Source of the DNA: Sacculina carcini | Lineage: Eukaryota; Arthropoda; Thecostraca; Sacculinidae | Assembly (NCBI GenBank): GCA_916048095.2 | Contig: OU696582.1 | Span: 720,001 to 784,000 of the forward strand | Direction of reading: 5' to 3' | Length of the DNA stretch: 64,000 nt | Part shown: piece by piece, positions 23,428 through 41,197 of the stretch | How positions within the stretch are numbered: position 1 is the stretch's first letter | Layout: every line of letters begins with the position of its first letter | Program-made: the position numbers and the translations under genes | The notes under the pieces: model-generated | What the model saw: only the letters and a program-made list of their open reading frames with translations | The model's database searches: none | What the model was told of the DNA's origin: nothing

Positions 23428-26400
23428 AAATTGGAAGTACATCATGCCAAGACACCACGAGCTTAAAATTTCACATGAACAAGTAATTTACATGAATAAA
23501 TCTACCAGAGGTAAGCTCAGCCACGCACTGACATAAATGACTCCAGGATTGCGTGTCAAGTGTCAATACACGCGAATTCTGTAGCGCACGTGAGTACCGG
23601 ACACACACACACACACACACACACACACTGGCACACACACCTGTCACTGATACTCAAATACCACCAGGCGCTGTTATCTGAAATCAATACCACTACTCAA
23701 TAGATGCAAAATGACAACACGCAAGCAATCCCTCAAACCTGCCCACAAACACACACACACGCACGCACGTGAACACCCTATTATTGATGAGTCCAGTAAT
23801 GTACGACAACCAATATGTTTTCTTTAGCATCCTTCCATTATTGTCTCAATTATTTTAAACGTCTGCTGTGTCCATAAAATACGCAAATTACGTGTCAATT
23901 GAGATCAGACACCTTCAATCTGATAAGTGATGTTCTTCAGTCAACTCAGTTGTTCGGTATAATCTTTATTTAGAAAGCATATTATTTTCTCACTGTATCA
24001 ATGACTCCATTCCGAATCTCCCTAGAAGAGTCCTTACAAAAATTAATCCAGGGAAACATCTACTTTTCTCATTTTGAAAACATCTACCTCTTAAGCCACT
24101 TATTTGGAGATAAAATGATCTAGCACAGGAGGTTGTACCAGAGAAGGAAACGACTCGGGGATAAGGAGACATAAAAAGAGGAATATTCCTGTGGAAGAGG
24201 CGTCATGAGCATTGAGAAGGTTGTTCAGAAAGGACGGTTGTTTCGTGCGCGTGTGTGGAGGTGTGGTGCTTGTAATTGTTGAGTGACTTAATCGAAACAG
24301 AGGAGACAAAAACGCAACGGCATGAGATTTTTGTTGAAGTTTTTGATAGAAATATCAACCAATCTGTCTAGACGTGCAGCGTTTTTCGACATAACACTGA
24401 ACATGTTTCAAACATACTGAATCAACTTGCTAAAAGTCCTGCATTCAGTTTGAATCAATAATACATCACATACTAGCTTGTTCACATAATTTGGATCAGT
24501 AATACATCACATCAAGTCGCACGTACATCTCATAAAACTGATACAACTAATATAAATTAATTTAAACAACGACCGCTCTAGCAGTAGGCGAAAGAGTTAT
24601 GAAAATAGTTCCAAAAACAATTTCCTGATCAATCCCAAAGAATTTCACCCAATTGATACTTGAACAAACATACAAAAACATACAAAAACTTGAAAACAAA
24701 GCCTGCCATGGAAATCCCCGAGTGAAAACGGAAGCGGAGTCACAAAAAGTAGCATGTTTGATCAACACGCATCGCAAACCAATATTTACCGAATACACAT
24801 CAAATTCAAGCAAATACACAGCAAATAAACGAGATTTGCTCACCTCCCTGCTTAATACTGTGCGGGAAACACGATATTAGCCCTCGTTTCATATGAAACT
24901 CCCTGATCGGAGGCATGATGGCAAATGTTGATGAAACTCCGCTGTGCGTAAGAATCACCTAGCAGCAAGCTGAATGTCACTACTAAATGTCACCACAAAC
25001 ACACACACACACAAAATGACCACAACCTTCTCACATGCACGCACATCAACCTATCCTACCATACGCAGCAGCGACGTGCGCATAACTGTAGTGAGTTCAT
25101 GTACCAACAGCCAGGGCAGAGCGAGGGTTGAGAGGGCGCACCACAATGTGTGCTCTCTGCTCTTTCTTCACACCAGCTGCCTCAACCTAGCCTGTACGTG
25201 CACGTGCGTGCGTATGTGTTTGTGTGTGCGTGTGTGTGTGTATTATAAAAACAAGCCATTTGGTCGTGGCTAGGAGAATGCCCGCTATGGGTTTGTATGT
25301 TCGTGTGCTGCCCCATGTGTATGTAGCTGGACGTATTCTAGTGAGTATGCGTGTGCGTGTGGCTCACGTGACCAGGGACAGGGTGGTGATTTTGCCCTGT
25401 CCTTCTCATTGGTAGGGAAAATATCATCTAGTGGTATATTTCCGCTCAATATATTGACTAGGAGATACGATAAAATCTAGCTAATTTTCTATGAAAGAAT
25501 AGTAGAAGTTCTAGAAGATTAGTTCTGGAATATTGTAGATGCATATTTCATCACATCATAAAGTTGGGGCGTATGAAATACAAATTTGAACCCATCGGAT
25601 ACCGCAAACTATATAATAATTAAGAATGAATCGTGGTGTGTGAGAAAAAATAATCCTGTATTGTATTAATGTTTCAAACGAAGCGTGATGATGACATTTA
25701 TTAATCAATTAAACATTTGTTTTGAATGAACCATGTTGAAATGAGCCATGAATTTAAAATGCAGTTTTTGTTTATTTTTGTTGATGAAGTATTCATCTTC
25801 ATTTAGATATATAGTTTTTATCTACACAAATACGAGCACGTTATCCTGTTTTGTTTTCCAGTTTTATCGTTCAGACTGAATAGCGAGCCGTGAGGAGTGC
25901 TGGCAACGCCAGTGCATCAGCAATGCTAGCAAGAAACAAGGCACAAACCCGTTCAGCACGGGTCAAGCCAGGTCAAATGTACATGTGTACCACAGTGTAC
26001 CTCGCTCTCACTGCGTTCACCACCACTCACACATGCACGCAACCGCATGCCGTCACACACACACACTCTCACACTCACACTCACACACACTCACACACTC
26101 GCACACACTCATATGACCAGTTTTTGTGAAGCCAGCTAGTTAGTTGACCGGAGTATATACTGTTGCCTCTGCTATGGTGTTTATGGTGGCCGTGGTGTAA
26201 TGGTGTAATGGTGGTATGGTGAAGGTGATTTTTGTGGTATTGGCGGTATGATATTTTACAGTAGAGTAGGAATTTTCTATCTGATATAATACAGTTTTAT
26301 ATCGTTTTGATATATCAGATTAATCTGGCAGATCAATGGAAGATTATCAGAACGTCATTTCACGTTTCCATCATGCGACTTATCGCAACTCTATTATCGC

Positions 26401-26705
26401 TTCTGGTCCCAATTATTTGCACAGCTCGACTAGAAAGCTTTTCCGGAGTGCTTTTACACTTGACTGGCGAACTCTTGATGTGATGTTCTGTCATTCGTTG
26501 GGCGCACAATTCTCTCATCGCAAGGAGATTGCTCTCAATATTGTTCATCTGTGAAGATGAGCCACAGAAACTACCTCATTAAATTTTGCTCTTCAGATCA
26601 GATCAAACGAGGATCAATAAGAAAACTCAGGAAATTCTACGATTTTAATTGTGTTCTTTTCTTGATTATTGGTATTGAAGCAGTGCATCAACGCTTGGAG
26701 GAATA
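23428..26705. other. Intergenic, no gene recognised
   Basis: Mostly AT-rich unique DNA with CA tracts at 23601-23630, 24999-25013 and 26055-26110. A direct repeat of AATACATCACAT lies at 24460-24512. Open frames around 24653-24880 and 25890-26129 are not convincing genes. Confidence 0.45.
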
Positions 26706-27021
26706 TTACACCATTACACCATCACACGATCACACCATTACACCATCACACCATTACACCATCACACCATCACACCATCACACCATTACACCATCACACC
26801 ATCACACCATTACACCGTCACACCATCACACCATCACACCATCACACCATCACACCATTACACCATCACACCATCACACCATTACACCGTCACACCATCA
26901 CACCATCACACCATCACACCATCACACCATCACACCATCACACCATCACACCATCACACCATCACACCATCACACCATCACACCATTACACCATCACACC
27001 ATTACACCATCACTTCACACC
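26706..27021. repeat. 8-bp tandem array (CACACCAT)n
   Basis: About 39 units of CACACCAT with TACACCAT and CACACCGT variants that themselves recur in a higher-order pattern. Because 8 is not a multiple of 3, all frames stay open and encode an 8-residue HHTITPSH-type repeat. This is an artefact of composition. Confidence 0.95.
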
Positions 27022-28409
27022 ATGAATAAGTCAGTGACTCAAATATTCAACTAACATCGTACTGCAGAACATATTTTGTGTGACATCCAAGTTTTGATAA
27101 TATTACTACACATACATCTTATATAGTTTATAAAATATTCTGTTTATTAAATACCAAATTTATGAAATATGAAATATGTCAAGTAATAATAATAAATGTA
27201 TTAAATAATAAATGTTCATATTAGTTTTGGTAACAATTTAGGTATAGTTATTGTATGTGTGAAATATCGTGTCGCATAGCCTCATAATCCACTATCATTT
27301 ATAACCAGATTCGAGCCATTTCTGTCAAGACTGATAATTTTACTGCGAATTCAAGTGGATTCCAGCGCTAAAATGCCCTCTGATCCATGCCTGATTCTGT
27401 GGTGCTATTCAATTCTGGCCCGAGCGCACAAAATGCTTCAAAATGACCATTGAAAATGCGGCCACACTGGACATTTATGGTGAACGAGGGTGGAGATTTA
27501 TTGCGAATAATCTGCAGTCTAGCCAGAATGGACTAGAGCAGAAACGACATCGCTTTGCACTGATCCTGCTTTTCAACATTGCACCAGGCAAGGCTGGTGG
27601 TTTTTGGGGCCAATTTACGAGCCCGTCACAGTACCGCAGAATATAAACTACTCAATTTCAGCGAGATTTAGACTGAGACACCACTCAACATCTATCAGTC
27701 ATTTATCAGCCGGGGATCTTTTTGGCTTATCAAACTGACGCTCTTCAGAATGCGATACAATTGTGAATGATGTCTTTCCAATATTAACAACCCAATCAAG
27801 TTGGGGTTCATCTCTGTGGATATGTAAGTTAAACAATAAATTAAGCTTTATATTAGGTCATATCCTTCACGAGTTGCGATCGTGGCATAATTCTCATAAA
27901 ATCTCGCGATTCTCCTGAGGCTAAATTATTTAATTTTTCAGCAGTTCATACTAACAGTTCATATTTCTGTTTCATCCTCAACTTTGAGCTTCAAAATGGC
28001 ATGTGCTAATAATTTAGAGACACCCAGCGTGGTATACAGATAGCGAGACGAATCAGGGACACTCATACAGTCGCAAATTCTTCTCACAAAGGTAACACAG
28101 GTAATTCACGACGCACGCGACACACACGTGTTCATCTTTGTGTATGTCCGTGTGTGTGTGTGTGTGTGTCTGTGTGATGAACACTGATTCAGGGGTTCAT
28201 TATTTCAAACGCAGGAAATTCACACACAACCCGCATTCAGCGCATTTTAATCAGCCTAACACATGTAAAGTTAATAAAGTTAAAATAAAGTAAAATTCAT
28301 AATTATTACACTTAAAATTATCTGACAAAAAAACGATTTTTACTATAAAAAAGGGGCAAAGTTAAATCACAGTCAGAATACCACAACTTGTAGAATAACT
28401 TGTCTTCTG

Positions 28410-28411
<2 letters not shown>
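27022..28411. other. Intergenic, no gene recognised
   Basis: AT-rich with a small TG tract at 28150-28172. Nothing coding or mobile is recognised. Confidence 0.45.

Positions 28412-28496
<85 letters not shown>
28412..28496. repeat. (AC)42 microsatellite
   Basis: 85 bp of uninterrupted AC. Confidence 0.97.
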
Positions 28497-32279
<3,783 letters not shown>

Positions 32280-32397
32280 CGTATTTTACCGTGTATAAAA
32301 GACCCCTTCAATTTTTAGGCAAAAATTCTGGAAAATAGTACATATTGGTGCTAAATCTTCACTTAAAAAGGATATCTTATACACACGGTAAAATACG
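32280..32397. mobile_element. 118-bp MITE with ~23-bp inverted repeats
   Basis: CGTATTTTACCGTGTATAAA at the left is inverted at the right (TTATACACACGGTAAAATAC, then G) with one or two mismatches. The interior is only about 70 bp. A TA dinucleotide lies symmetrically two bases inside the ends, so a TA duplication (Tc1/mariner-like) is possible. Superfamily not decided. Confidence 0.72.
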
Positions 32398-33211
32398 ATG
32401 ATACACTAAGCTATTGTTGTCATTGAAGAGCGCAAACTGCGTGTAGTCGCCTCTGTCCTATTCACGGCTACTTCCGCTGTATGCCAGACTTACTACGCCT
32501 CTGTACGGGTCAGCAGTGCGCACTAGCGGTCACCGGACCCAACATGCACGTGCACTCGTGTATGTACGGGTGTGTGTGTATGTGTATGTGTGTGTATGTA
32601 TGTGTGTATGTGTGTGTGTGTATGCGTGCTAATTGCTGATACTGTTACTGTTGTATAACGGTTCAGCTTTTTGAATGCATACCACACAACAATGGCACTC
32701 TCTCATACACTCACGCATACACACACACACATTCACACACATACACACATGCATACGCTACACACACAAACATACATTCATGCAAATTGTAACGATAGAT
32801 GAGGAATTGTGTTTCGTGCTGTTCAGTGTTGACTGTAAGAGCTGCAAAGTACCTGATACCTCACCAATACTCAGTCGTAGACCATATAGTTCTTTCGTTT
32901 CTATTACACTGGCTTATTTTAAGATGTACATTGTGAAAATATGTGCCTGGAATGGTACAAAAAAGTTCCTATATTATAGGAATTAAACGCCACTTTGATA
33001 AATTCTTCTCTTTTTGGCATTAGCTATGACTGACTGGTATTTATTTGCGAATTTATGATTTGTTACCAGTAACCGCCCTGTAGTTGTGTCTTTTGTTAAA
33101 TAAATATTCATACGTTACCTAGCTATCTTATTCATTTTTCACACAATAAACTTGTCGTGTCTTCTCAAAATTGTGACCGGTTGATTGAAAAATAGAGCAG
33201 CACTACGGATA

Positions 33212-33244
<33 letters not shown>

Positions 33245-34894
33245 TGCAGATGTTATGCAGATGTACACCAAGTGGTGCATGGTCGCATATTTTGTCACGG
33301 TATGTAGCGAGAACGCGTGTGCGGAAGCGAGGACACAGTCAGTATCAATCACAGAGAGACATCACGTTGGCGCGTGCACTGATGATGAGGCGTGTTCTAG
33401 CTGGCTGGGTCATTAGCTGTGTGACTCGATCAGTCACAAATTCTGCGACATTATCTTGTGGTGATGCATCACTAGTAATGCATCCTAGACTGCGCTGTGT
33501 AGAATGGTCGAGGGTAAGATTTCGGAGTCAAACATTCTACGTCACCAAGCAAGCTTGTTTGTGCATTCATTGAGATGTCTTTGTATAGCGCACATTATAA
33601 CACACGTGCATGCGGGGGATGATCGGGAGTCATCGAGGTTTGTAGAGGTAGGATGAGGTATGACAACATTGTGAAGGAGAAAACACCAAACGACAAGATT
33701 TATTAATAACATGTTGTAGTATTTTCAGAGAGGAGCGAGGTTTATCAACGTTTCTATGAATGTTCGCTGAACCATGAGTATATTGCGAGCACAAAAAAAT
33801 AATGTCTTATAAAGACAGGCAGGTTATTTGTAGAGGCGATCAGATTTGCTATAATCTAGATATGGTAGGAGAATCGGGACACGCCGACCTATATCAGTTA
33901 CTGCTGCTTTTTCCTCGTCCGTTCCCATTGTGATTCGGTTCGGCAATTGGATTTGGTGGACGTTCTCATCAGCAGTGGACAAATCCAATAATGTCGCCAC
34001 CACTAAGCGCATGTCTGCACATTGGCGTCGTGTGGCTTCTAGCGTGTAACGATATGACATCGATTTATGTGCATTGTCCGCCGCACATCATTACAAGCAA
34101 CCGTGCTCCACGCAAATTCTCTATAAATACATACAGCAAATAAAATATTTCAACTTATAATAATATGAATTTTTACTGCAGTGTATGAATGTATTGTATT
34201 TGCAATATTTTTATTTTTAATGATAATATCATAAATATTATCGTATTTTTCTTAATTTGTTCTGTAAATTTCTATATTTTAATATAATTACATAAAAAAG
34301 CAGATTGGCAGATTGAAGACGGTTTGTTGATAAAAACACAATATACCTCCTGTATTCATAAAGATATTCCAGCAATTTTTAACTGATTTTTGTTCAAATT
34401 ATATACACAGGTATTACATAAGTGAAAATCTCGATAAAAATATTTTCTAAACGAACAAGATAAAAACGCCGATTCCACGATGTCAACAATGTACTAGTAT
34501 GGAAATTCCTACATATATTTTAATATCTCAATATTTTTATGTGATTATTTAAATAATTACAAACAAAACAATTTCGATTTAACTCTGTGGCGATTTTGCT
34601 ACATAAAAAACGTGTTATTTATCCATGATTTTCGTTATTGTCGCGATGGTGTCGTAAAATTCAGCAGTGAGCAAGTGGGAACTGTTATGGAGACTACACA
34701 GAATTAACTGCCCGCCGACATCTCGCGCAAACTTTGAGCACAATATATCAGACGAATAAAAACTCGACGGCAAAATTGTTTGTTTTTCGTCGACAGTCGG
34801 TGGAGACAAACGTAATTGCAGCCGGCATCGACACAATTTGGATCAAAACACTATAAATCAAGTGAACTTTGACCAGATATTCTCAGAATGTATC

Positions 34895-34926
<32 letters not shown>

Positions 34927-35204
34927 CGGGTGTTTGTGTGTCCCAAAACAAAATGGTGTATAAGTTGCAACAAGCTGGGCAAAGCTGCAACAAGCCATAT
35001 CTTATCGGCAGTATGTGCAGCTGTTGTGGAAAAGTCTATTCACCGGCACTGCGACGGAAAAAATTGACGTCGCAACGACGAAATTCGCCGGATATTGTCG
35101 AGCCATCTGGCAGTGTTGATAAAACGACACACTTCTGGAAGCAGGGACCTCTCGTGTCTGCATCGATATCAACATTCCGCTACACTGCACGACAATCTGC
35201 AACA
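32398..35204. other. Intergenic, no gene recognised
   Basis: TG tracts (32570-32625), a (TA)n tract (33208-33237) and AT-rich DNA. The open frames 33244-33573 (+), 33824-34060 (-) and 34615-34836 (-) have mixed composition but no recognised domains. The minus-strand one (LLPYLDYSKSDRLYK at its end) is the most protein-like, yet unsupported. Confidence 0.4.
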
Positions 35205-35663
35205 GCAGCGCCACCAATACTGCCACCAACATTACCACCAACATTACCACCAACATTACCACCAACACTACCACCAACACTACCACCAACATTACCACCA
35301 GCACTACCACCAACATTACCACCAGCACTACCACCAACATTACCACCAACACTACCACCAACACTACCACCAACATTACCACCATTACCACCAACATTAC
35401 CACCAACACTACCACCAACATTACCACCAACATTACCACCAACATTACCACCAACACTACCACCAACACTACCACCAACACTACCACCAACATTACCACC
35501 AACATTACCATCAACACTACCACCAACACTACCACCAACATTACCACCAACATTACCACCAACATTACCACCAACATTACCACCAACATTACCACCAACA
35601 TTACCACCAACACTACCACCAACACTACCACCAACATGACCACCAACATTACCACCAACACTC
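35205..35663. repeat. 12-bp tandem array (ACCACCAACAYT)n
   Basis: About 38 units alternating ACATTACCACCA and ACACTACCACCA. Because 12 is divisible by 3, the plus strand reads (TLPP)n through the whole array, continuous with an upstream frame from 34869. That frame starts in a TG tract, so I treat it as non-coding. Confidence 0.95.
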
Positions 35664-36038
35664 AGTAAAACAGAACACTCAATGTTGGTGGTTTGTCTTG
35701 CATTTTCTCAGTGCCATACTTTATCGGCTGCGTGTATGTTAAATTCAGTTTGGGCGTGTCCAGTTGCTTAATTTGCGATTGTCTTGCTGTTTGCGTGAGA
35801 AATGAGCGCGTGCGTGTGTGTGTGTGTGCGTGTGTGCGTGTGTGTGTGTGCGTGTGCGTGTGTGTGCGTGTAGTTGTGCCGACGCCCACACGCGCTCAGA
35901 ATTTATAGGAGAGTGCTAAGTAATGGAAGGCGATAAGTGTCACAAAAGTTTGCGTCACCAATAAAGCACATCCACTGGCAACACTGGAAGACAGAAGAGC
36001 AAATGAATGCTTGGCTAGTAGCATATTGTGAGCAGCAG

Positions 36039-36079
<41 letters not shown>

Positions 36080-38870
36080 TGTCTTCGTCCACTGCACTAC
36101 ATTGGAGATAAAATATTGAGGTGGCTACTGGAAGCGCTAGAACATGATGTATGATCGGTGTGTATTGGATGATTTATGAGTGCTAGGGTTGGTCGTACGT
36201 TTTTGCGGCAGATTTCTCATTGTACCTCTCACGGAATATCCGCATGAGCTGTATGGAACTTCACTGAAACTATAGGACCAATTATATTGTTTTCTGTATG
36301 AATCATACGATAATTGACTGCAGTAATTTTCTATGAGCAGCTAGTTCATGGGTGATCAACAACTGGAACTGGAACTGGTACTGGAACTGATTGAGAAATT
36401 GGTACTGGTACTGGTAGAAAGGTGGTGTGGTTTTAACTGAGCTTTCTACATAGAAAATGAAGATATATAGCATAGCATTTCTAAATTACTCATTTAATAA
36501 ATTATTTATCTGTTGATTGTCATTTATTCACTTATTTATTAATATTTATTCCTAATTATTCTTTTTTATTGTTGGTTGTTACTTATTGAATCACATATTT
36601 ACATGTTAATTGTTGTTATTTATTGAGGAGTGTGGGCGGAGTGACATTATGGAGTGTTATCGGATTAATTGTTGATTGTTATTTATTCATTATTTTGTTT
36701 TCGAATTCTCTTTCTTTCTAGAATTTTTACTTTTTGAACTTCCTTAAACATTACACATTTTTACGTTTGAATTTCTTGCAAAGCATGGGAACATGAATAT
36801 ACGAAAATTTACTCGATATAAAAAGTCGTACTCATATCAATTAAGAGCAGGCGGTCGTCATTTATACAAAACAGGATCATTTTTCCCGCAATCAGCTCGC
36901 TTTAAATTTAGTATTCAGACGGCTCAGTTATTCAATTAAAAACTAATGAGCAATTCGTCGTGGAGTCGCAATTTCCCACGAGCCGACATGAGAAAATAAT
37001 TATTGAACAACTCGTGCGGAAATGCTAATCGGCAAACTTGAGTGGCAGATTGTTTTTGTGAATTTCCACCATCCAGCATACATGTCACACACAAGACTGT
37101 TAATTTGCTGCAAATTTGAACTAATAGCTTCAGTAATATGATGAACGAACAAAGAGGGGTATGCTGAGCCCCCTAACCACCAACAACTGCAGCTGAAACA
37201 AGAAATATCCAATGAGATTACACTCCAGTGGCAGCACCAGGATTTTTCAGATGGGGGGCTGAGGGAAAAGTTGTGGGGGCCTGGGGAAACATGAAGAGCT
37301 ACACTTGAACACTACTAAATAATATTATAATAAGGGACTGGAGCACACTGACTCAGTTCTCGAAGTTGAACCAAAATTACAGGACCTCATTTACAGTGGT
37401 AATAAATTTTAATGTCCATGATTATTATTTTTGGGTAGTCTTAGGGGGACTTGGCATATTTGGGTGAGGGCTGAACTCATGAACAAATTTCTGGCATCCA
37501 AAATAATTCCAGCCAGCAATAATAAAGCGAATTAATAAATCGATAATATTCAGTATTGATTATATTAATACTGAATATTAATACCGTCAGAACGCTTGAG
37601 ATGTTCAAATGTTCAAATATCTCTTGTTTAAGCCACAAAAATGTTTACCTTATTTTTTTCCAATACGATTTCGAGCATGAACGTTCAAGTGTAGCAGAAA
37701 TTGAGCTGTAGCTTGCAGGACACGCCGAGAGAACAGCGGATAGAAGAACAGTGAACATTGTTTGCGACAGCATGGCGAAATTAATTGTTCAATCAAACTG
37801 TGTCGGACTGCGAGTCACAAACAGTCAAGAAACGCTCGTGTGCTGTGTGCTGTGTGTGTGTGTGTATGTATGTGTGTGTGTGTGTGTGTGTATGTGTGTG
37901 TTTGGCTGGACGTCGTGTGAGAGGGGCAGCCACTAAGAGGGCAGCAAAATTCACTGAAATTACTGAATGTGAATGTGTCAGATGTCGCGTGCACAAATAA
38001 CCATAGCAATTTGATTAAATTCAATATTTCCAAAAAACGTGAGATAAAATATTTTTGAAAATTAATATAGCATTGCTGCAAATTTTGTTTAATTAAAGTA
38101 CAGAATGACTTAAATTGAAAAAAATAGCGTTTGTGATTGAGTGTAATGTGATTGCATACTACTATTTTAGATTGCGTTTCTCGAAAATAAAGTTATTTTT
38201 CCAGCTTTTACGCTACCAATTGTGTCAGCACTAATAATCGTCAATCGCTGATGTAACAATCAATTGAACACTTTAATTAATTATTTTTTAATGTTCTTCC
38301 GAAGTTCACAAGAATAGACAGGAATCAATTTGGCACTAAATGAAAAAGCTTGGCTAGAAGAATTAAAAACCAAAAATTATATTTAGACGTACTTACGACA
38401 TTTTGCCTAGTCAACGCCAAAATTGTATGAAATCAACTTGTAGGGGACAAATTGTATTTGTTCCAGTATTTCATCTGCATTGGTTTTTACATGGACATAT
38501 TATCTTTCTGGCTACACTCATCTGCTAGCGTTGTGAAGTTGGGAGACACACACACTGGCGCACACACATTGCTACTTGCAAGCTCGTTCTCAAATGCTTG
38601 CAAATGAGATATCGATTGTTTGAGCGTGGCGGCAGGCTGGTTCACATATTGCTTCTTCATTGGTGCGGTTATTACACGCCAGCCAACACTTGATCGTGGA
38701 TAAATTTCCTACTGTGCACGACACGCCGACACCACACGACTCTATTACGAGCCGGCGGCGACTGGATCACACAGTGTCGATTCAGCCGTTACGACAGTGA
38801 AACAACAGCAATATCCCGGCCGCCTCAACTCGTTGCCCCGTGAAACAAGACATTGGTCAACTGAGACACA
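35664..38870. other. Intergenic, no gene recognised
   Basis: TG tracts at 35812-35872, 36043-36082 and 37852-37895. A family C fragment (TTCTCTTTCTTTCTAGAATT) lies at 36705-36760. GC-balanced islands lie at 36835-37110 and 38570-38850. A GC-rich CAGTGGCAGCACCAGGATTT at 37225 resembles the left end of a hAT element, but no right end was found. Confidence 0.45.
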
Positions 38871-39174
38871 ATAATATGATGATAATATGATGATGATATG
38901 ATGATGATATGATGATGATATGATGATGATATGATGATGATATGATGATGATATGATGATGATATGATGATGATATGATGATGATATGATGATGATATGA
39001 TGATGACATGATGATGACATGATGATGACATGATGATGATATGATGATGATATGATGATGATATGATGATGATATGATGATGATATGATGATGATATGAT
39101 GATGATATGATGATGATATGATGATGATATGATGATGGTATGATGATGATATGATGATGATATGATGATGATAT
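38871..39174. repeat. 11-bp tandem array (ATATGATGATG)n
   Basis: About 27 units, with a block of ACATGATGATG variants at 39006-39034. The 11-bp period gives open frames encoding HHHIIIISSSY-type repeats on the minus strand, an artefact. Confidence 0.95.
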
Positions 39175-39427
39175 GTCAACATATTTCAATATAGTTATGA
39201 TGTCACTAGACATTACAACGTTGATCATAAAGTGTATATCCAAGGGCAATACTAGTTTTCATATCCAAAAATAATAATATGAATTCTACTTTTACAACAT
39301 GGAAAATAAAAATAAAAATTGAACGGAGAAAAGGTGCTTAAAATACATATAACATCGATTTTGAGTGATTTCGATATAAACTGATGATTTTGCACCAATT
39401 ATGAAATAATCTGTGTTATTGTCCAAT

Positions 39428-39759
39428 CATTGGCGTAGATCACGAGGGTATGGGGTATATATACCCCCGACAAATTGGCTGAGGGGTATGAATATGCAAT
39501 TACCCCCCCCCCCCCCAATAATTCTGTTGAGCTCAGTTCATTGGGTATATTGTTATCAAAATCAGCATTGGAAAAAAGGTTGAATACACAAGTGTATGTG
39601 TGTGTGTGTAATTATATGCAATATACTTTCTATTGAGCTGTGTGTGCTGTAATTGAATAGATGCAATTCTCTCATGCAATTGACCAACTGAGTTAACTTT
39701 GAACACTAATGCATGATGGCTGTCATCCCCCCGAGCCTCGACACAAATATACGCCCCTG
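39428..39759. mobile_element. Interspersed repeat, possible DNA transposon (family D)
   Basis: Shares GGTATGAATATGCAATTA, ATCAAAATCAGCAT, ATATGCAATATA and AACACTAATGCATGATGGCT in the same order with 48152-48475. The ends CATTGGCGTAGATC and TATACGCCCCTG are weakly inverted (GGCGTA). Flanks are not duplicated. Non-coding. Confidence 0.6.
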
Positions 39760-40268
39760 CCTAAGTCATAAATAATATATCAAAATTGTTAGTCTGGTAA
39801 TAATTTGCGAAATAAATCTAATGATAATTAATTGAACCTATACATTTACATTGTTTCACCATCCAAATAAATTATTTACCCTAAATTGAACTTTTAACAT
39901 AAGTGAAATGTTCTGGAATATGTCGAAAAATGGCATTCAATTAGCAGCAGAATACAGCATATATAAATGTATAGAACACACACAATATATATATATATGG
40001 AAAAAATGTCTGGAAATTATTTGCATCGTATTGATTGCACTGTGCCGGATAGACAATCAGATTTGTCTTACAGAACAGATATACAGATGCAGGTCAGCGG
40101 AAGTATCTGAATTGGTGAGCGCGTGCCGTACTGCCGCCATGCTTGGCTGCGTGATGATGGCAGCGCATTAGTGCTGGATGTGTTATGGTATACGATATAT
40201 ACGCTGATTCAGCACAGTACAGTACCCGCTGCTCATCATTTTCTCGTCTTCATGATAAACGCATTGTG

Positions 40269-40346
<78 letters not shown>

Positions 40347-40654
40347 TACACATTGTTGGCAGTCATTTACGGCGGATGTACGAATACGGTACTGTGCATT
40401 TGCTCTTGTTAACAAGAATACGACTTATAAGAATGGCAGAGTTTCTCGCATAATATATAACAAAATGTTTGCATTTTTTTGCACAGCAAAACAGCTGATA
40501 TATGTATTTTCAATAATTTCATTTGTCGGAAAATTTTTACCAAGAGACAGGACAGATAGGAAGGGCACGAGGGGTTGTGGGGAGAAATATATGATTGCCT
40601 CATTAAGCGGCCTGATTCACATATATGATAATAGTAATCTACATATCAGCCACC

Positions 40655-40704
<50 letters not shown>

Positions 40705-41197
40705 TTCAGCCTATTCTATCCTAACCTAGCCTAACCCAACTTAACTTACCTAACCTAACCTAGCATAACCTACCTAATCTAGCCTTAAATCTTAGCCTAG
40801 TCTTTATTAGGAGAAAATCTCAGAAGATTTTATCGCAGAAAATGTGTGTGTCTGCTAATTATGAATTTAAGCGTTCACACATTTGTAGACCACTGAACTT
40901 CGTACAACTTGGCAAAAATCGGTCAATATGGTCACTCGCTTAGCTTTCGGTCACTAGGCAGGCCACTGTCAAATGCACTCACGACATGATCGAAGCTCGG
41001 TGTGGCGATACGATGCGACGGACACCGATAATTGTCCAAGATGGTATGCTAGACGAAATGGTCGTAGCCCCCACTGGTCTGACACTGCGCTCATGCCAGA
41101 TAAACCAGATTGTCTTATTGCCGAATATGAGCGTGTGTGGAAGTTTGTGACTGTTAGTTTCCTGGCAGAGAGTATTGTTCAGGTTGTCAATACATAG
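39760..41197. other. Intergenic with (CA)n at 40276-40343 and 40659-40701
   Basis: No gene recognised. After the second CA tract, 40715-40790 is a degenerate run of CCTAACCTAGCCTAACCC units, resembling but not equal to telomere repeats. Similar short runs occur at 48660-48700 and, inverted, at 50283-50302. Confidence 0.5.

Noticed and set aside
26551-27054. 167-codon frame with a His/Thr/Ile/Pro repeat
   Set aside because: Composition artefact of the 8-bp CACACCAT array.
34869-35742. 256-codon frame with a (TLPP)n domain, and overlapping (HYHQ)n and (VVMLV)n frames
   Set aside because: All three frames of a 12-bp satellite stay open. The upstream 100 codons start in a TG tract and show no domain.
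37225-37520. hAT-like left end CAGTGGCAGCACCAGGATTT
   Set aside because: No matching right end or duplication found, so the element could not be delimited.
38745-39249. HHHIIIISSSY repeat proteins on the minus strand
   Set aside because: Artefact of the 11-bp ATATGATGATG array.
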